Positions 39,252 through 49,431 are shown, counted from the stretch's first letter. The stretch: 64,000 bases of DNA from an uncultured Pseudomonadota bacterium (GCA_903921325.1 CAIXPL010000019.1:1-64000); one strand, 5' to 3'. Numbers and translations are program-made. Notes: generated from the sequence alone by a model not told the origin.

Positions 39252-40301
39252 TCAGACAATGGCCGCAGCGACCGACTGGCGCCGGTGAATCGCCAGCAGG
39301 GCGGCCACCGCGGAGGCGGCCAGGCGCGAGGCCGCACTGTCGGCGCGGCTGGGCAAAATGACTGGCACCCTGGCGCCAACCACAATGCCGGCGGCCTGCG
39401 CCCCGGCCATGAAGCTCAGACTCTTGGCAAGCATATTGCCCGCTTCCAGATCGGGCACCATCAGCACATTGGCGCAACCGGCCACCGGTGAGTCGATCTG
39501 CTTGATGCGCATCGATTCAAAGCTGATGGCATTGTCCAGTGCGAGCGGCCCGTCGATCAGCGCACCGGTGATCTGACCACGTTCGGCCATCTTGCACAGC
39601 GCCGCCGCCTCAATGGTGGAGCGGATCTCCGGGTTCACCGTTTCCATCGCCGAGAGCACCGCCACACGCACCGGATCAAATCCGAGCACTCTGGCCAGAT
39701 CGATCGCATTCTGAACAATGTCAACTTTTTCAGCCAGGCTGGGCACAATGTTGATTGCGGCATCGGTAATGATGAGCAGACGCGGATAACTCGGCACGTC
39801 CATGACAAAACAGTGACTGATTCGCCGAGCAGTGCGCAAGCCATTTGCGGCTGATACCACCTCGGCCATCAGCTCATCGGTGTGCAGACAGCCTTTCATC
39901 AACACTTCGACTTCGCCGGAGCGCGCCATGCGCACCGCTTCGGCCGCCGAGCCGTGACTGTGCGGCGTGGGTGCGATCGTGAAGCCGCTGATATCGATCG
40001 CGTGCTTATCGGCCAGCGCCTCGATTCGCGCCTTCGGCCCGACCAGAATCGGGGCGATCAGACCGGCACGCTGCGCCGCCATCGCGGCGTGCAGCGACTC
40101 GGCATCGCACGGATGCACCACTGCCGTGCGGCATGGCGGTGCGCCACGGCACCGATCAAGCAGCACCTGATACTGTCCATACTGACCCTGCGGACCGCTC
40201 GCGCCTGCCGCACCACTGGAACCACTGGAACCGCTGGAACCGCTGGAACCGCTGAAACCACTCGCACCGGTTTGACCGGATTCAGCGTTCATTGATGGCA
40301 A
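39252..40301 (-). CDS. Phosphate acetyl/butyryltransferase with Gly-X-Y N-terminal extension
   Basis: MKGCLHTDELMAEVV...ALIDGPLALDNAISFESMRIK...ADVLMVPDLEAGNML-type core. Confidence 0.9.
   Translation of the reverse strand: MPSMNAESGQTGASGFSGSSGSSGSSGSSGAAGASGPQGQYGQYQVLLDRCRGAPPCRTAVVHPCDAESLHAAMAAQRAGLIAPILVGPKARIEALADKHAIDISGFTIAPTPHSHGSAAEAVRMARSGEVEVLMKGCLHTDELMAEVVSAANGLRTARRISHCFVMDVPSYPRLLIITDAAINIVPSLAEKVDIVQNAIDLARVLGFDPVRVAVLSAMETVNPEIRSTIEAAALCKMAERGQITGALIDGPLALDNAISFESMRIKQIDSPVAGCANVLMVPDLEAGNMLAKSLSFMAGAQAAGIVVGARVPVILPSRADSAASRLAASAVAALLAIHRRQSVAAAIV
40216..40260. repeat. 9-bp minisatellite, 5 copies, within the pta-like coding sequence
   Basis: CTGGAACCA CTGGAACCG CTGGAACCG CTGGAACCG CTGAAACCA. 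Confidence 0.95.
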
Positions 40302-40398
40302 CCAAAGTGTGTCAAGCGGATCATGTTAGCCTGCCCCTTACGAATCAAGATTGGATAAGATCAATTGACATTCAGGTCACCGACCTGGGGAGCCACGC

Positions 40399-41310
40399 AT
40401 GCAACCTTCACTGCTAGAAGACATCGCCCAGATTCCCAATCCTTACCCGATCGTCGCGCAAACCCAATACCCCGACATCTGGGGCCTGTGCGAGCAGGCG
40501 CGTGCACTGGCCTGGGACCCGGCCGCGATTGATTTCAGTGACCTGGCAGCGGCTGATCTGCCGCCCGAGGTACGCGCCGCGGGGGCCGAGTGGTGGTCGC
40601 TGCGCGCCTGGATGGAACACGGCGCCACACCCTATGGCGCGGAACGCCTGCGCGATGCGATCTATAGCCATCAGCCCTTCGAGGTGAAACAGCACATTAC
40701 CAATTTCATCGCCGAAGAGTTACGCCATCATGAAGCGTCGTTTCGAATCGCCCGTGCCATCGGCGGTGCGAGCGCCGACTACCAGGCAACGCCGCGGGCC
40801 GACTATTTCCAGGCGATCATCCCGCGCTTTCACGACGAGCGTGAAGAGCGGCAGATGTCATTCTTTGGCGGTCTCGCGGTGAATACCCTGTTCGAGCAAC
40901 TCAGTGGCGAATTGCTCCAGGCACGCTACGAAAATGCACAGTTCCCGTCGATCCGCGAAGCCTGCCGCCTGATCCTGCGCGATGAGGCGCGCCATGTGCA
41001 ATTCGGCCGACTGATCATGCGCCGATTTTTCGGCGAACTGGGCGACCAGGAAAAAGAAATGCTCGGTGCCAAAGTATCAAAAAAGCTGCGCGGCTCGCTT
41101 CTCAATGGTGTCTATGCGGTGGTGAATCTGCCCGATGATGAGCGCAAACGATCGGGCCACAACCGGGCGCTCGCGGCCCAATGGGGCCTGGGCGCCACGC
41201 ATCCCGATGAGGAAATCGCGATCATCCGGCGCGGCGTTAACCACATCCGCGCTGATGTTGAACCCTGGGGCGTGTCCATTCCCCCCATTCCAGAGATTGA
41301 TGGGGCATGA
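40399..41310 (+). CDS. Ferritin-like/diiron domain protein
   Basis: FIAEELRHHEASFRIARAIGG and RDEARHVQFGRLIMRRFF ExxH-type motifs. Confidence 0.75.
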   Translation: MQPSLLEDIAQIPNPYPIVAQTQYPDIWGLCEQARALAWDPAAIDFSDLAAADLPPEVRAAGAEWWSLRAWMEHGATPYGAERLRDAIYSHQPFEVKQHITNFIAEELRHHEASFRIARAIGGASADYQATPRADYFQAIIPRFHDEREERQMSFFGGLAVNTLFEQLSGELLQARYENAQFPSIREACRLILRDEARHVQFGRLIMRRFFGELGDQEKEMLGAKVSKKLRGSLLNGVYAVVNLPDDERKRSGHNRALAAQWGLGATHPDEEIAIIRRGVNHIRADVEPWGVSIPPIPEIDGA

Positions 41311-41372
41311 GCGATGCCAGTGACAGCATGGCCATTCAACGCAGGCCGAGCCAATGCGAAGATCAACGCATC

Positions 41373-42395
41373 ATGAATAAGGCCCACGACCGGCACGCCG
41401 CAGCGCAGTGGTCACGATCGCTCGTAAACACCCTTGCGGCAGGTTTGATTGCGTTCATCAGTGCCATCGCACCGATGCTCAGCGCACATGCCCAAACCTG
41501 GCCGAGCCGGCCCATTCATCTGGTGGTGCCCTACCCTGCGGGTGGTTCGGCCGATATCCTTGCTCGTGCGGCGGGGCAAAAGCTGACCGGTCTGCTCGGC
41601 CAGCCGTGGATTATCGAGAATCGTGCGGGTGCCGGCACGGCCATCGGCACTCTCGCAGTTGCACAGGCCAGTGCGGATGGCTACACGCTGCTCCTGGGAA
41701 CGGTAAGCTCGCATGCGATCAACCCGGCGCTCAAATCGCGCATCGGCTACGACCCGGTGCGCGACTTCAGTGCCATCGCCGGCTTGGCCTCGATTCCCTT
41801 TGCCCTGCTTGCCCATCCTTCCGTGCCGGCGCACTCGGTGGCTGAGCTCATTGCGCTCGCCCGCGCACGTCCCGGTGTGCTCACTTACGCTTCGGCAGGT
41901 GCTGGCACATCGAATCATCTGGCGGGCGAACTGTTTGCCAGCATGGCGGGCATACAACTCGTGCATGTGCCCTACAAGGGCTCGGCCCCGGCGCTCGCCG
42001 ATCTCATCTCAGGGCAGGTCAACCTGATGTTCGATCTGGTGCTCACCGCCGCCCCGCAGGTGCGCTCAGGTGCCGTGCGCGCACTCGCGGTGAGCGGTCA
42101 TGCCCGATCAACCAACCTGCCCGCGGTGCCAACTTTTGCCGAATCCGGAATGCCCGGCTATGAGGTGAGCGCATGGTTTGGTCTGTTTGGCCCCAGCGGC
42201 ATACCCGCTGCAACCGTTGCGCGTCTGCATGAGGCGGTGACCCAGATCCTCGCCATGCCAGATTTTCATGAACGACTCGCCTCCCAAGGCGCCGACCCGA
42301 TGAGTGGATCGAGTGCACAATTCGCACTCATGGTGCGCACGGAGCTGGATCGCTGGACTCAAGTGGTGCGCTCTGCCGGGATTCAAGACGAATGA
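41373..42395 (+). CDS. Bug-family tripartite tricarboxylate transporter substrate-binding protein
   Basis: WPSRPIHLVVPYPAGGSADILARAAGQKLTGLLGQPWIIENRAGAGTAIG. Confidence 0.95.
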   Translation: MNKAHDRHAAAQWSRSLVNTLAAGLIAFISAIAPMLSAHAQTWPSRPIHLVVPYPAGGSADILARAAGQKLTGLLGQPWIIENRAGAGTAIGTLAVAQASADGYTLLLGTVSSHAINPALKSRIGYDPVRDFSAIAGLASIPFALLAHPSVPAHSVAELIALARARPGVLTYASAGAGTSNHLAGELFASMAGIQLVHVPYKGSAPALADLISGQVNLMFDLVLTAAPQVRSGAVRALAVSGHARSTNLPAVPTFAESGMPGYEVSAWFGLFGPSGIPAATVARLHEAVTQILAMPDFHERLASQGADPMSGSSAQFALMVRTELDRWTQVVRSAGIQDE

Positions 42396-43431
42396 GCGTG
42401 GCGAGGCGCTCATCGGGGTCAGATCGCGCGAGGTCGCGGGCGCGCGCATAAAACCGCGGCAGGTCGCCGCCTTCATCGCGCAGCAATTGGCGAAACGCAC
42501 CGACCCAATCGGTATAGCTCGTAAGCGCCGCCAGATGGGCGTTGTTGAGGTCCTGTGCAAACCAGTGGTCATAGCCTGACCAGCCGCCCCAGCATTGACG
42601 CACCTGCTGATAGTCCTCACGCATGCGCGTAAACAGCGCCTGCTTTGCCTCGCGCATTGACGCTGCACCCGCCCCTGCGGCATAAACAGTGGCGAGCCGC
42701 TCACGATAGCGCATGACAAGTGCCAGAAAGACCGCGCGGCGCTGCTGCAGGATCTCGTCGCTGCGCCGCTCGGTCTCGGTCCGGTTTGCGGCAAGCCAGC
42801 GCGCCACGCCTTCTTCTTCAACCGCAGTAGCAAATGATTCATCGAATGCGGTGTCACCGCCCAGATACAGTTGTTGATGTGCCAGTTCATGAAACAGCAG
42901 CCGCGCGAGTTCCGCTCGCGGCCGCAGCAAGAAGGTATCGAGCAAAGGATCGTTGAACCAGCCCAGAGTCGAATACGCGGCAACCCCGTACTGGGCGACA
43001 TCGCCTCCCGCCTGGCGCAACGTCCCGGCATAGTCGGCGGCGGCAGACTCGGCGAAGAAGCCGCGGTAGCTGACACACCCTGCGATCGGAAAGCAGGCGG
43101 CGCGCGGCTGCATCGAGAACTCATCGGTGGCCACCACGTTCCACAGCACATGACTGCGCCCAAGTCGGGCATAGAACCGGTAGCTCCGATTATCGGGCAG
43201 ACCGAGCACGCTACTTGCAAAGTTGCGGATATCGACCGCCTGCCGCAAATGATCGCGCACTGCGGCTGGTGTGGCCGGATCGGCGATCATCTCGTCTACC
43301 GGGCGCATTCGAGTCACTATGTCCAGTTGCCCACCGATCGCCTGCATGTAATAACGCATGCCCGAACAGCCACCCAGGGCAAGCAGCACCAGGGCGCAGA
43401 CGATCAGTCGACCAGTCGTCGCGACACACAC
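42328..43431 (-). CDS. Predicted aminopeptidase (COG4324-like) lipoprotein
   Basis: GTG start gives VCVATTGRLIVCALVLLALGGCSG lipobox; LLFHELAHQQLYLGGDTAFDESFATAVEEEGVARWL metalloprotease motif. Confidence 0.85.
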   Translation of the reverse strand: MCVATTGRLIVCALVLLALGGCSGMRYYMQAIGGQLDIVTRMRPVDEMIADPATPAAVRDHLRQAVDIRNFASSVLGLPDNRSYRFYARLGRSHVLWNVVATDEFSMQPRAACFPIAGCVSYRGFFAESAAADYAGTLRQAGGDVAQYGVAAYSTLGWFNDPLLDTFLLRPRAELARLLFHELAHQQLYLGGDTAFDESFATAVEEEGVARWLAANRTETERRSDEILQQRRAVFLALVMRYRERLATVYAAGAGAASMREAKQALFTRMREDYQQVRQCWGGWSGYDHWFAQDLNNAHLAALTSYTDWVGAFRQLLRDEGGDLPRFYARARDLARSDPDERLATLIRLESRQSAPLESSDPAPCAP

Positions 43432-44618
43432 AGCACAGCTCCAAGACTGGCGGCCAGCGCACCAAAAATACCAAAGGCAGCGGCGAAACTCCCGGTGAGC
43501 GATGCGCAGATTGCGAACAGGGGCGGTGCCGACAAGGCCCCAAAGAAGGTGAGGAACTGCACCCCCCCGGTGGCGGTGCCTTCCTCGCCGTCTGGTGCCG
43601 CATGCGCCACCAGTGCCATATGCACGCCGTTCCAACCCACTGCAGTGGCACCATAGACAATGAACAGCGCCGCCAGCATGCCGATCGACCAATGGCCGCC
43701 GACCACTGCCAGAGTCATCGAGCACAACCCGCTCACCAGCCCAAGCATTCCCATCAGCCGGATTGGGTGACGCATGCGATCGGCCACTGCCCCCCAGAAA
43801 ATGCGTCCGCAGATGCCTGAGATCAGAGTCATGGAAAACAGCAAGCCCGCTGTCACCAGCGGCATCCCGAGTCCGACATTCAGATAGGACACCAGATACG
43901 TGGTGATGTTCAGTTGCAAGCCGGAATAGACCAGCGAGGTCACGCCCAGCATGGTGAGCGTTCGTGAGCGCAGCACCATGCCCAGAGGACGTGTGAACAG
44001 GGCGCGCGAGAGCCGAAACGCACGCACGGCGTTGGGGCGCGCCGGTTCACGCAGCACATGGCGCGAACCATGCATCAGCACGGCGCAGCCAATGCAAACC
44101 AGACCGAGCATCTCGACGGTGAACCCCCATCCCATGCGCAGGGTCATGGTCGGGATGATGGCCCCTGCCAGTGCCCCACCCACTGGCACACCGGTCTGTT
44201 TGATTGACAGCACCACACCGAGGCGCGATCGCGGCGTGTGATCGACCAGGAGATGCGAGCCAGCCGGATTGACCCAGCCGTAACCCACGCCGATCAACGC
44301 GGCCGCGGGCAACATCAGCCAAACAGCACCGGTGCCGGCAAAGCACAGCCCGACACCCGCCATCAGAAGTGCAGCCTGACAGATCCGCAGTCCGCCAAAA
44401 CGCAAGACGAGTGACCCGCAGACCAATCCGGAGAACATGGCGACCAGATAATTCATCGAGACGAAAAGGCCGATCCCCTCAGGCGCAAGACCGAGTTCCT
44501 TGGTCGCCACAGGAGCCAGCACAGCCGGGCCGATCATGGAGGCCGCCGCCAGCGTCAGGGTGGCAAAACTCACCGCAAGCGCGATGAGCATCGAGCCCAT
44601 TTGCCCCCGTCTGACCAC
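43404..44618 (-). CDS. MFS transporter
   Basis: 12-TM MFS pattern. Confidence 0.92.
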   Translation of the reverse strand: MVRRGQMGSMLIALAVSFATLTLAAASMIGPAVLAPVATKELGLAPEGIGLFVSMNYLVAMFSGLVCGSLVLRFGGLRICQAALLMAGVGLCFAGTGAVWLMLPAAALIGVGYGWVNPAGSHLLVDHTPRSRLGVVLSIKQTGVPVGGALAGAIIPTMTLRMGWGFTVEMLGLVCIGCAVLMHGSRHVLREPARPNAVRAFRLSRALFTRPLGMVLRSRTLTMLGVTSLVYSGLQLNITTYLVSYLNVGLGMPLVTAGLLFSMTLISGICGRIFWGAVADRMRHPIRLMGMLGLVSGLCSMTLAVVGGHWSIGMLAALFIVYGATAVGWNGVHMALVAHAAPDGEEGTATGGVQFLTFFGALSAPPLFAICASLTGSFAAAFGIFGALAASLGAVLCVSRRLVD

Positions 44619-44757
44619 ACTGCCTCCCGTCCCGGTTCACCCGCTTAACCGCTCAGGGTGTCACGGCCTCGCCGAATGCGCAAGGCGCCCGGTGCGTATT
44701 TGCGCCCGACTGTGTATAGAATCCCACCCCACGGATTCCGGAGACAGGAGACTCACA

Positions 44758-45948
44758 ATGAAATCGCGCACCGCCTTCAAAATCGGATTGGGTTTGGTTG
44801 CCAGTGTGTTGGCCATGAGCGCTACCGCTCAGACCGTCAAGATCGGCTTCATTTCGACCTACTCCGGACCGATGGCCTCGCTGGGCGAGGAAATGGAGCG
44901 CGCGGTCAAGCTCTACATGAAATTGAATGGCGACAAGTTGCCCGCCGGCGTGAAAGTGGAACTGGTGGCGCGCGATGACGGTGGCCCGAACCCGGACAAA
45001 GGCAAGCAGCTCGCGCAGGAATTGATCGTGCGCGACCATGTCAATTTTCTGGCAGGCGTGGTGTGGACACCCAGCGCGATCGCGATCGCCCCGCTGGTGA
45101 CCGAAGCCAAGGTGCCCTTCATCGTGATGAATGCCGGTGGCTCGGTAATCACCACCCTGTCCCCCTATATCGTGCGCACTTCGTTCACCTTGTGGCAGGC
45201 GGCCTACCCGATGGGTCAGTGGGCCGCCAAGAAATATAAGCGTGCCTACATTGCGGTGAGCGACTTTGCGCCGGGCCATGACTCGGAAGCCGCGTTTGAA
45301 AAAGGCTTTGTGACCGGGGGCGGCGAGATCGTCGGCCGCGTGCGCATGCCGGTCAGCAATCCTGACTTCATACCGTTCATGCAGCGCGCCAAGGATGCCA
45401 AGCCTGACATCGTGTTCAGCTTCATCCCCGGTGGTGTGCAGTCGACTCAGATCATGAAAGCCTTTGGTGACCTCGGTCTTGCCAAGGCCGGTGTCAAATT
45501 TGTCGGCACCGGCGATATCGTGTCCGATGAAGAGTTGCCGAATATGGGCGATGCACCGCTTGGTGCCGTGACCGCGCACCACTATTCCACGGCGGGCGAC
45601 CGGCCCGCCAACAAGGCGTTTCTTGCCGCCTGGCACAAGGAGTACGGCGCGAAGGCCACGCCCAACTTCCTGTCCGTAGCGAGCTACGACGGCATGGACG
45701 CGATCTACACTGCCATCCGCGAGCAAAATGGCAAAATCGACCCTGATCAGACAATTGCGATCCTGAAGAACTACAAGAATCCGAACAGCCCGCGCGGTCC
45801 GATCGCCATTGACCCTGAGACCCGCGACATCATACAAAACGAATATATTCGCGAAACCCGCCGGGTCAACGGTGAGATGGCCAACGTGGAAATTGAGACC
45901 ATTCCGGATGCGAAAGATTATTGGAAAGTGTTCAATGGCAAAAAATAG
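44758..45948 (+). CDS. Branched-chain amino-acid-type ABC transporter substrate-binding protein
   Basis: Signal peptide; TVKIGFISTYSGPMASLGEEMERAVKLYMKLNGDKLPAGVKVELVARDDGG. Confidence 0.95.
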   Translation: MKSRTAFKIGLGLVASVLAMSATAQTVKIGFISTYSGPMASLGEEMERAVKLYMKLNGDKLPAGVKVELVARDDGGPNPDKGKQLAQELIVRDHVNFLAGVVWTPSAIAIAPLVTEAKVPFIVMNAGGSVITTLSPYIVRTSFTLWQAAYPMGQWAAKKYKRAYIAVSDFAPGHDSEAAFEKGFVTGGGEIVGRVRMPVSNPDFIPFMQRAKDAKPDIVFSFIPGGVQSTQIMKAFGDLGLAKAGVKFVGTGDIVSDEELPNMGDAPLGAVTAHHYSTAGDRPANKAFLAAWHKEYGAKATPNFLSVASYDGMDAIYTAIREQNGKIDPDQTIAILKNYKNPNSPRGPIAIDPETRDIIQNEYIRETRRVNGEMANVEIETIPDAKDYWKVFNGKK

Positions 45949-45970
45949 CAGCCGCGGGTAGCACGACGCT

Positions 45971-46846
45971 ATGCAGGAGCTGATCGCATCACTGGTGAGC
46001 GTTGCCTTTCATGGCACCGCCTACGGCATGATCCTCTACGTCATCTCGGTGGGCCTGTCGGTGACGATGGGCTTGATGGGGTTTGCCAATCTGGCCCATG
46101 GCGTATTTGCCATGGCCGGAGGCTATCTGCTCACCACTGCGATGGATTCCTGGGGCGTGCCCTTTCCGCTCGCGCTGGTCATTTCCTTCGTGCTGGTAGC
46201 CCTGGGCAGCGTGGTGCTTGAGCGATTGCTCTATGCGCGTTTGTATTCCGCCGGCGAACTGGCGCAGGTGCTGTTTACCATCGGCTTGATCTTCATTGCC
46301 ACCGCCGTTGCCCGGTTGATCTACGGCACGTTGCAGCAACCGGTGCACCTGCCTGAGTACATGAAGGGTCAGTTCTCGTTGCTTGGCCGCGACTTTCCGA
46401 CCTACCGGGTGTTCATCATCCTGTTTGGCGCAGCGCTTGTCTCGGCGCTCTGGTTTGGCGTCGAGCGCACACGCTTTGGTGCCATGGTGCGCGCCGCAGT
46501 CGATAATCGTGCGATGGCACAATCGGTGGGCATCGACACGCAGATGCTCTTCATGGCGACCTTCGCGCTCGGCAGTGGCCTCGCCGGCCTGGGTGGGGCG
46601 CTGGGCGCCGAAATCATCGCCATCCAACCGTCTTATCCGTTTGAGCATTTGATTTACTTTCTGATCGTGGTTGCGGTGGGTGGTCTGGGCTCGTTGCGCG
46701 GCCCGTTTGTGGCCGCGCTGGTGATCGGGATCGCCGATACCGCCTGCAAATACTGGGTGCCTGAATTTGGTGCCTTCCTGATCTATGTGGCCACGATTCT
46801 GCTGCTGCTATGGCGGCCCGCGGGCCTGTTCGGTCGCCAGGCTTGA
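45971..46846 (+). CDS. Branched-chain amino-acid-type ABC permease (LivH-like)
   Basis: GLSVTMGLMGFANLAHGVFAMAGGYLL. Confidence 0.95.
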   Translation: MQELIASLVSVAFHGTAYGMILYVISVGLSVTMGLMGFANLAHGVFAMAGGYLLTTAMDSWGVPFPLALVISFVLVALGSVVLERLLYARLYSAGELAQVLFTIGLIFIATAVARLIYGTLQQPVHLPEYMKGQFSLLGRDFPTYRVFIILFGAALVSALWFGVERTRFGAMVRAAVDNRAMAQSVGIDTQMLFMATFALGSGLAGLGGALGAEIIAIQPSYPFEHLIYFLIVVAVGGLGSLRGPFVAALVIGIADTACKYWVPEFGAFLIYVATILLLLWRPAGLFGRQA

Positions 46847-46855
46847 GAACCCACC

Positions 46856-47857
46856 ATGCGACATAACGGTAGCTACAGCGCCTCTCCGCGAATCGGTCTC
46901 ATTGAATGGCTGCCATGGCTGCTCGGCGTGGCAGCGTTTTTCTACCTGCCCGAATACCTCTCGCTCGGTGCGCGCATTCTGGTCTACATTCTCTATGCGC
47001 TCTCGGTCGATCTGGTGGTCGGCTATGCCGGCATCGTCACCCTTGGACATAGCGCATTTTTCGGTCTGGGTGCCTATGCGGCCGGCATCCTGTCGGCCAA
47101 GGTCGGGGTGACCGATCCCATGCTGCAAATGCTGGTTGCAATTGCCAGCTGTGCGCTGCTCGGTGCGGCAACCGGCGCGCTCATTCTGCGCACTCGCGGC
47201 CTCACCTTGCTGATGTTGACTCTGGCAATCGCCGCCATCCTGCTCGAAGTTGCGAACAAGGCAACGTCCATTACCGGCGGCGCCGATGGCCTGTCAGGCA
47301 TCACCGTGGCACCGATCTTTGGCCTGTTCCGCTTCGATCTGTTTGGCAAGACCGCCTACTGGATGTGCCTGGTGGTCCTGTTCATTTGCTGGTGGATCAC
47401 CCGGCGCATCATTTACTCACCGTTCGGTGCATCGCTGGTGGGTATTCGCGAAAACCACGTACGCATGGCCTCAATCGGCTCACCGGTGTCAATGCGGTTG
47501 CTGACCGCCTATACCCTCTCGGCCATGCTCGCGGGTGTTGCCGGCGCGCTGCTCACCCAGACCAATCAGTTTGTCGGTTTGAACGTGCTCAGCTTTGAAT
47601 CGGCCGGCGAGCTGCTGGTGATGCTCATTCTGGGTGGCGTGGGCCGGATCTATGGCGCCTTTGTCGGCCCAATCGTCTACATGATCGCGCAGGATCAATT
47701 GGCCAAGCAGTTTCCGGAATACTGGAGTCTTGGCATCGGCGTGTTACTGGTGGCCATTGTGTTATTTGCCCGCGGCGGGCTGCTCGGCATCGTCGATCTG
47801 GTCGTTGCACATGCAAAGCGCGGCAAAAGCGCCTTCGCTGGCAAGGAGGCGCCATGA
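46856..47857 (+). CDS. Branched-chain amino-acid-type ABC permease (LivM-like)
   Basis: LSVDLVVGYAGIVTLGHSAFFGLGAYAAGIL. Confidence 0.95.
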   Translation: MRHNGSYSASPRIGLIEWLPWLLGVAAFFYLPEYLSLGARILVYILYALSVDLVVGYAGIVTLGHSAFFGLGAYAAGILSAKVGVTDPMLQMLVAIASCALLGAATGALILRTRGLTLLMLTLAIAAILLEVANKATSITGGADGLSGITVAPIFGLFRFDLFGKTAYWMCLVVLFICWWITRRIIYSPFGASLVGIRENHVRMASIGSPVSMRLLTAYTLSAMLAGVAGALLTQTNQFVGLNVLSFESAGELLVMLILGGVGRIYGAFVGPIVYMIAQDQLAKQFPEYWSLGIGVLLVAIVLFARGGLLGIVDLVVAHAKRGKSAFAGKEAP

Positions 47858-48603
47858 GCGTGGTGCTCGAGACTCGCAGCCTGTGCAAGCGCTTTGGCGC
47901 GCTGACGGTGGCTGACCATATTGATTTTCAGTTGCAGGCCGGCGCACGGCATGCCCTGATTGGACCGAATGGTGCCGGCAAGACCACGTTTGTGAACATG
48001 CTCACCGGACGACTGGCACCAACCTCGGGCCGCATTTTCCTCGGTGGCGAAGATGTCTCCACGCTGTCGCAGCGCGAGCGGGTACGTCGCGGCCTGGGGC
48101 GCACATTTCAGATCAATAGCCTCTTTCGCGGCTTGAGTGTGGTCGACAATGTCGCACTGGCCGTTGCCGAGCGACGCGGCATGGGTGGACGGTTATTTCG
48201 TTCGGCCAGCAGCTATGCCGATGTACGCGATGAGGCGATGGCGCTGCTTGCCTCGTTGGGGCTGGCCGAGGATGCCCAGGTCAACCTGGCCAATCTCGCC
48301 TATGGCAAGCAGCGATTGGTGGAAATTGCCATCACACTGGCCATGAAGCCACGGGTGCTGCTGCTCGATGAACCGGCTGCGGGTGTGCCATCGATTGAAA
48401 CCCATCGCATTCTCGATGTGCTCGATGCGCTACCTGCCGAGATCGGCATTCTGATCATTGAACATGATATGGATCTGGTGTTTCGCTTTGCCAAGCGGAT
48501 CACCATACTGGTCAATGGCGCCACCTTGCTGGAAGGTACACCGGAGGAAATCGCGGCCGACCCCCGGGTGCGCGAGGTCTATCTCGGAGAGCGCCATGAC
48601 TGA
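47854..48603 (+). CDS. ABC transporter ATP-binding protein (LivG-like)
   Basis: LIGPNGAGKTTFVNMLTG; LIIEHDMDLVF. Confidence 0.96.
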   Translation: MSVVLETRSLCKRFGALTVADHIDFQLQAGARHALIGPNGAGKTTFVNMLTGRLAPTSGRIFLGGEDVSTLSQRERVRRGLGRTFQINSLFRGLSVVDNVALAVAERRGMGGRLFRSASSYADVRDEAMALLASLGLAEDAQVNLANLAYGKQRLVEIAITLAMKPRVLLLDEPAAGVPSIETHRILDVLDALPAEIGILIIEHDMDLVFRFAKRITILVNGATLLEGTPEEIAADPRVREVYLGERHD

Positions 48604-49297
48604 AGTGTTGCAGATCAAGGGCGTGCATGCCGGCTATGGCGAGACGGTGGTCCTCGAGGATATTCACCTGCAGGTGCCTGAACGCGGTGCATTGGCGGTG
48701 CTCGGACGAAATGGGGTGGGCAAGACGACGCTGCTTGCGACCATCATGGGACACACCACCTTGCATGGCGGTCAGATCCTGTTCAATGGCCAACCGATAG
48801 AGCACCAGGCGGTGTATCGCCGCGCTCGCAGCGGGGTTGGCTACGTCCCGCAGGCGCGTGAGATTTTTCCCTCGCTCAATGTTGAAGAAAACCTGCTGGT
48901 TGCCGCGCGGCCCGGACGGTGGACGCGCGAACGGGTCCACGATCTGTTTCCGCGCCTCGCCGAGCGTCACTCGCATATGGGCAATCAGCTCTCAGGCGGC
49001 GAGCAGCAAATGCTGGCCATTGCGCGCGCGCTGATGGGTAACCCCTCGTTGCTTTTGCTCGATGAGCCGCTGGAAGGGCTTGCCCCGGTTGTGGTCGATC
49101 TGCTGCTGCGCGCCCTGGAACGATTGATCAAGGAAGACTCCCTTGCGATGATTCTGGTCGAGCAATCGGCGCGCCTTGCCCTTGAGGTGACGCGTGATGC
49201 CATCGTGCTCAATCGCGGACGCATCGCCTACAGCGGCCCCAGCAAGGCACTGCAGGACGATCCTGAGCAACTGGCGCGTCTGGTGGCGGTGCATTAA
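48596..49297 (+). CDS. ABC transporter ATP-binding protein (LivF-like)
   Basis: VLGRNGVGKTTLLATIMG; LSGGEQQMLAIARALMGNPSLLLLDEP. Confidence 0.96.
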   Translation: MTEVLQIKGVHAGYGETVVLEDIHLQVPERGALAVLGRNGVGKTTLLATIMGHTTLHGGQILFNGQPIEHQAVYRRARSGVGYVPQAREIFPSLNVEENLLVAARPGRWTRERVHDLFPRLAERHSHMGNQLSGGEQQMLAIARALMGNPSLLLLDEPLEGLAPVVVDLLLRALERLIKEDSLAMILVEQSARLALEVTRDAIVLNRGRIAYSGPSKALQDDPEQLARLVAVH

Positions 49298-49311
49298 GCT
49301 GCCTGTTCAGC

Positions 49312-49431
49312 ATGGCGCAAGGCGGTGATCTGAACCATGAGGATACGGTGGACAGCCTCACCCTGTTCTGTCGTGAACTGATGCCGCGCTTGCAGGAACT
49401 CACTCTCGATCAGATGGCCGAGGCCGCATGA
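49312..49431 (+). pseudogene. Probable C-terminal remnant of an LLM-class flavin-dependent oxidoreductase (39 aa)
   Basis: MAQGGDLNHEDTVDSLTLFCRELMPRLQELTLDQMAEAA resembles the LLM C-terminal pattern xxSLxLFxxEVMPxL; ATGA overlap with the next gene. Confidence 0.5.
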
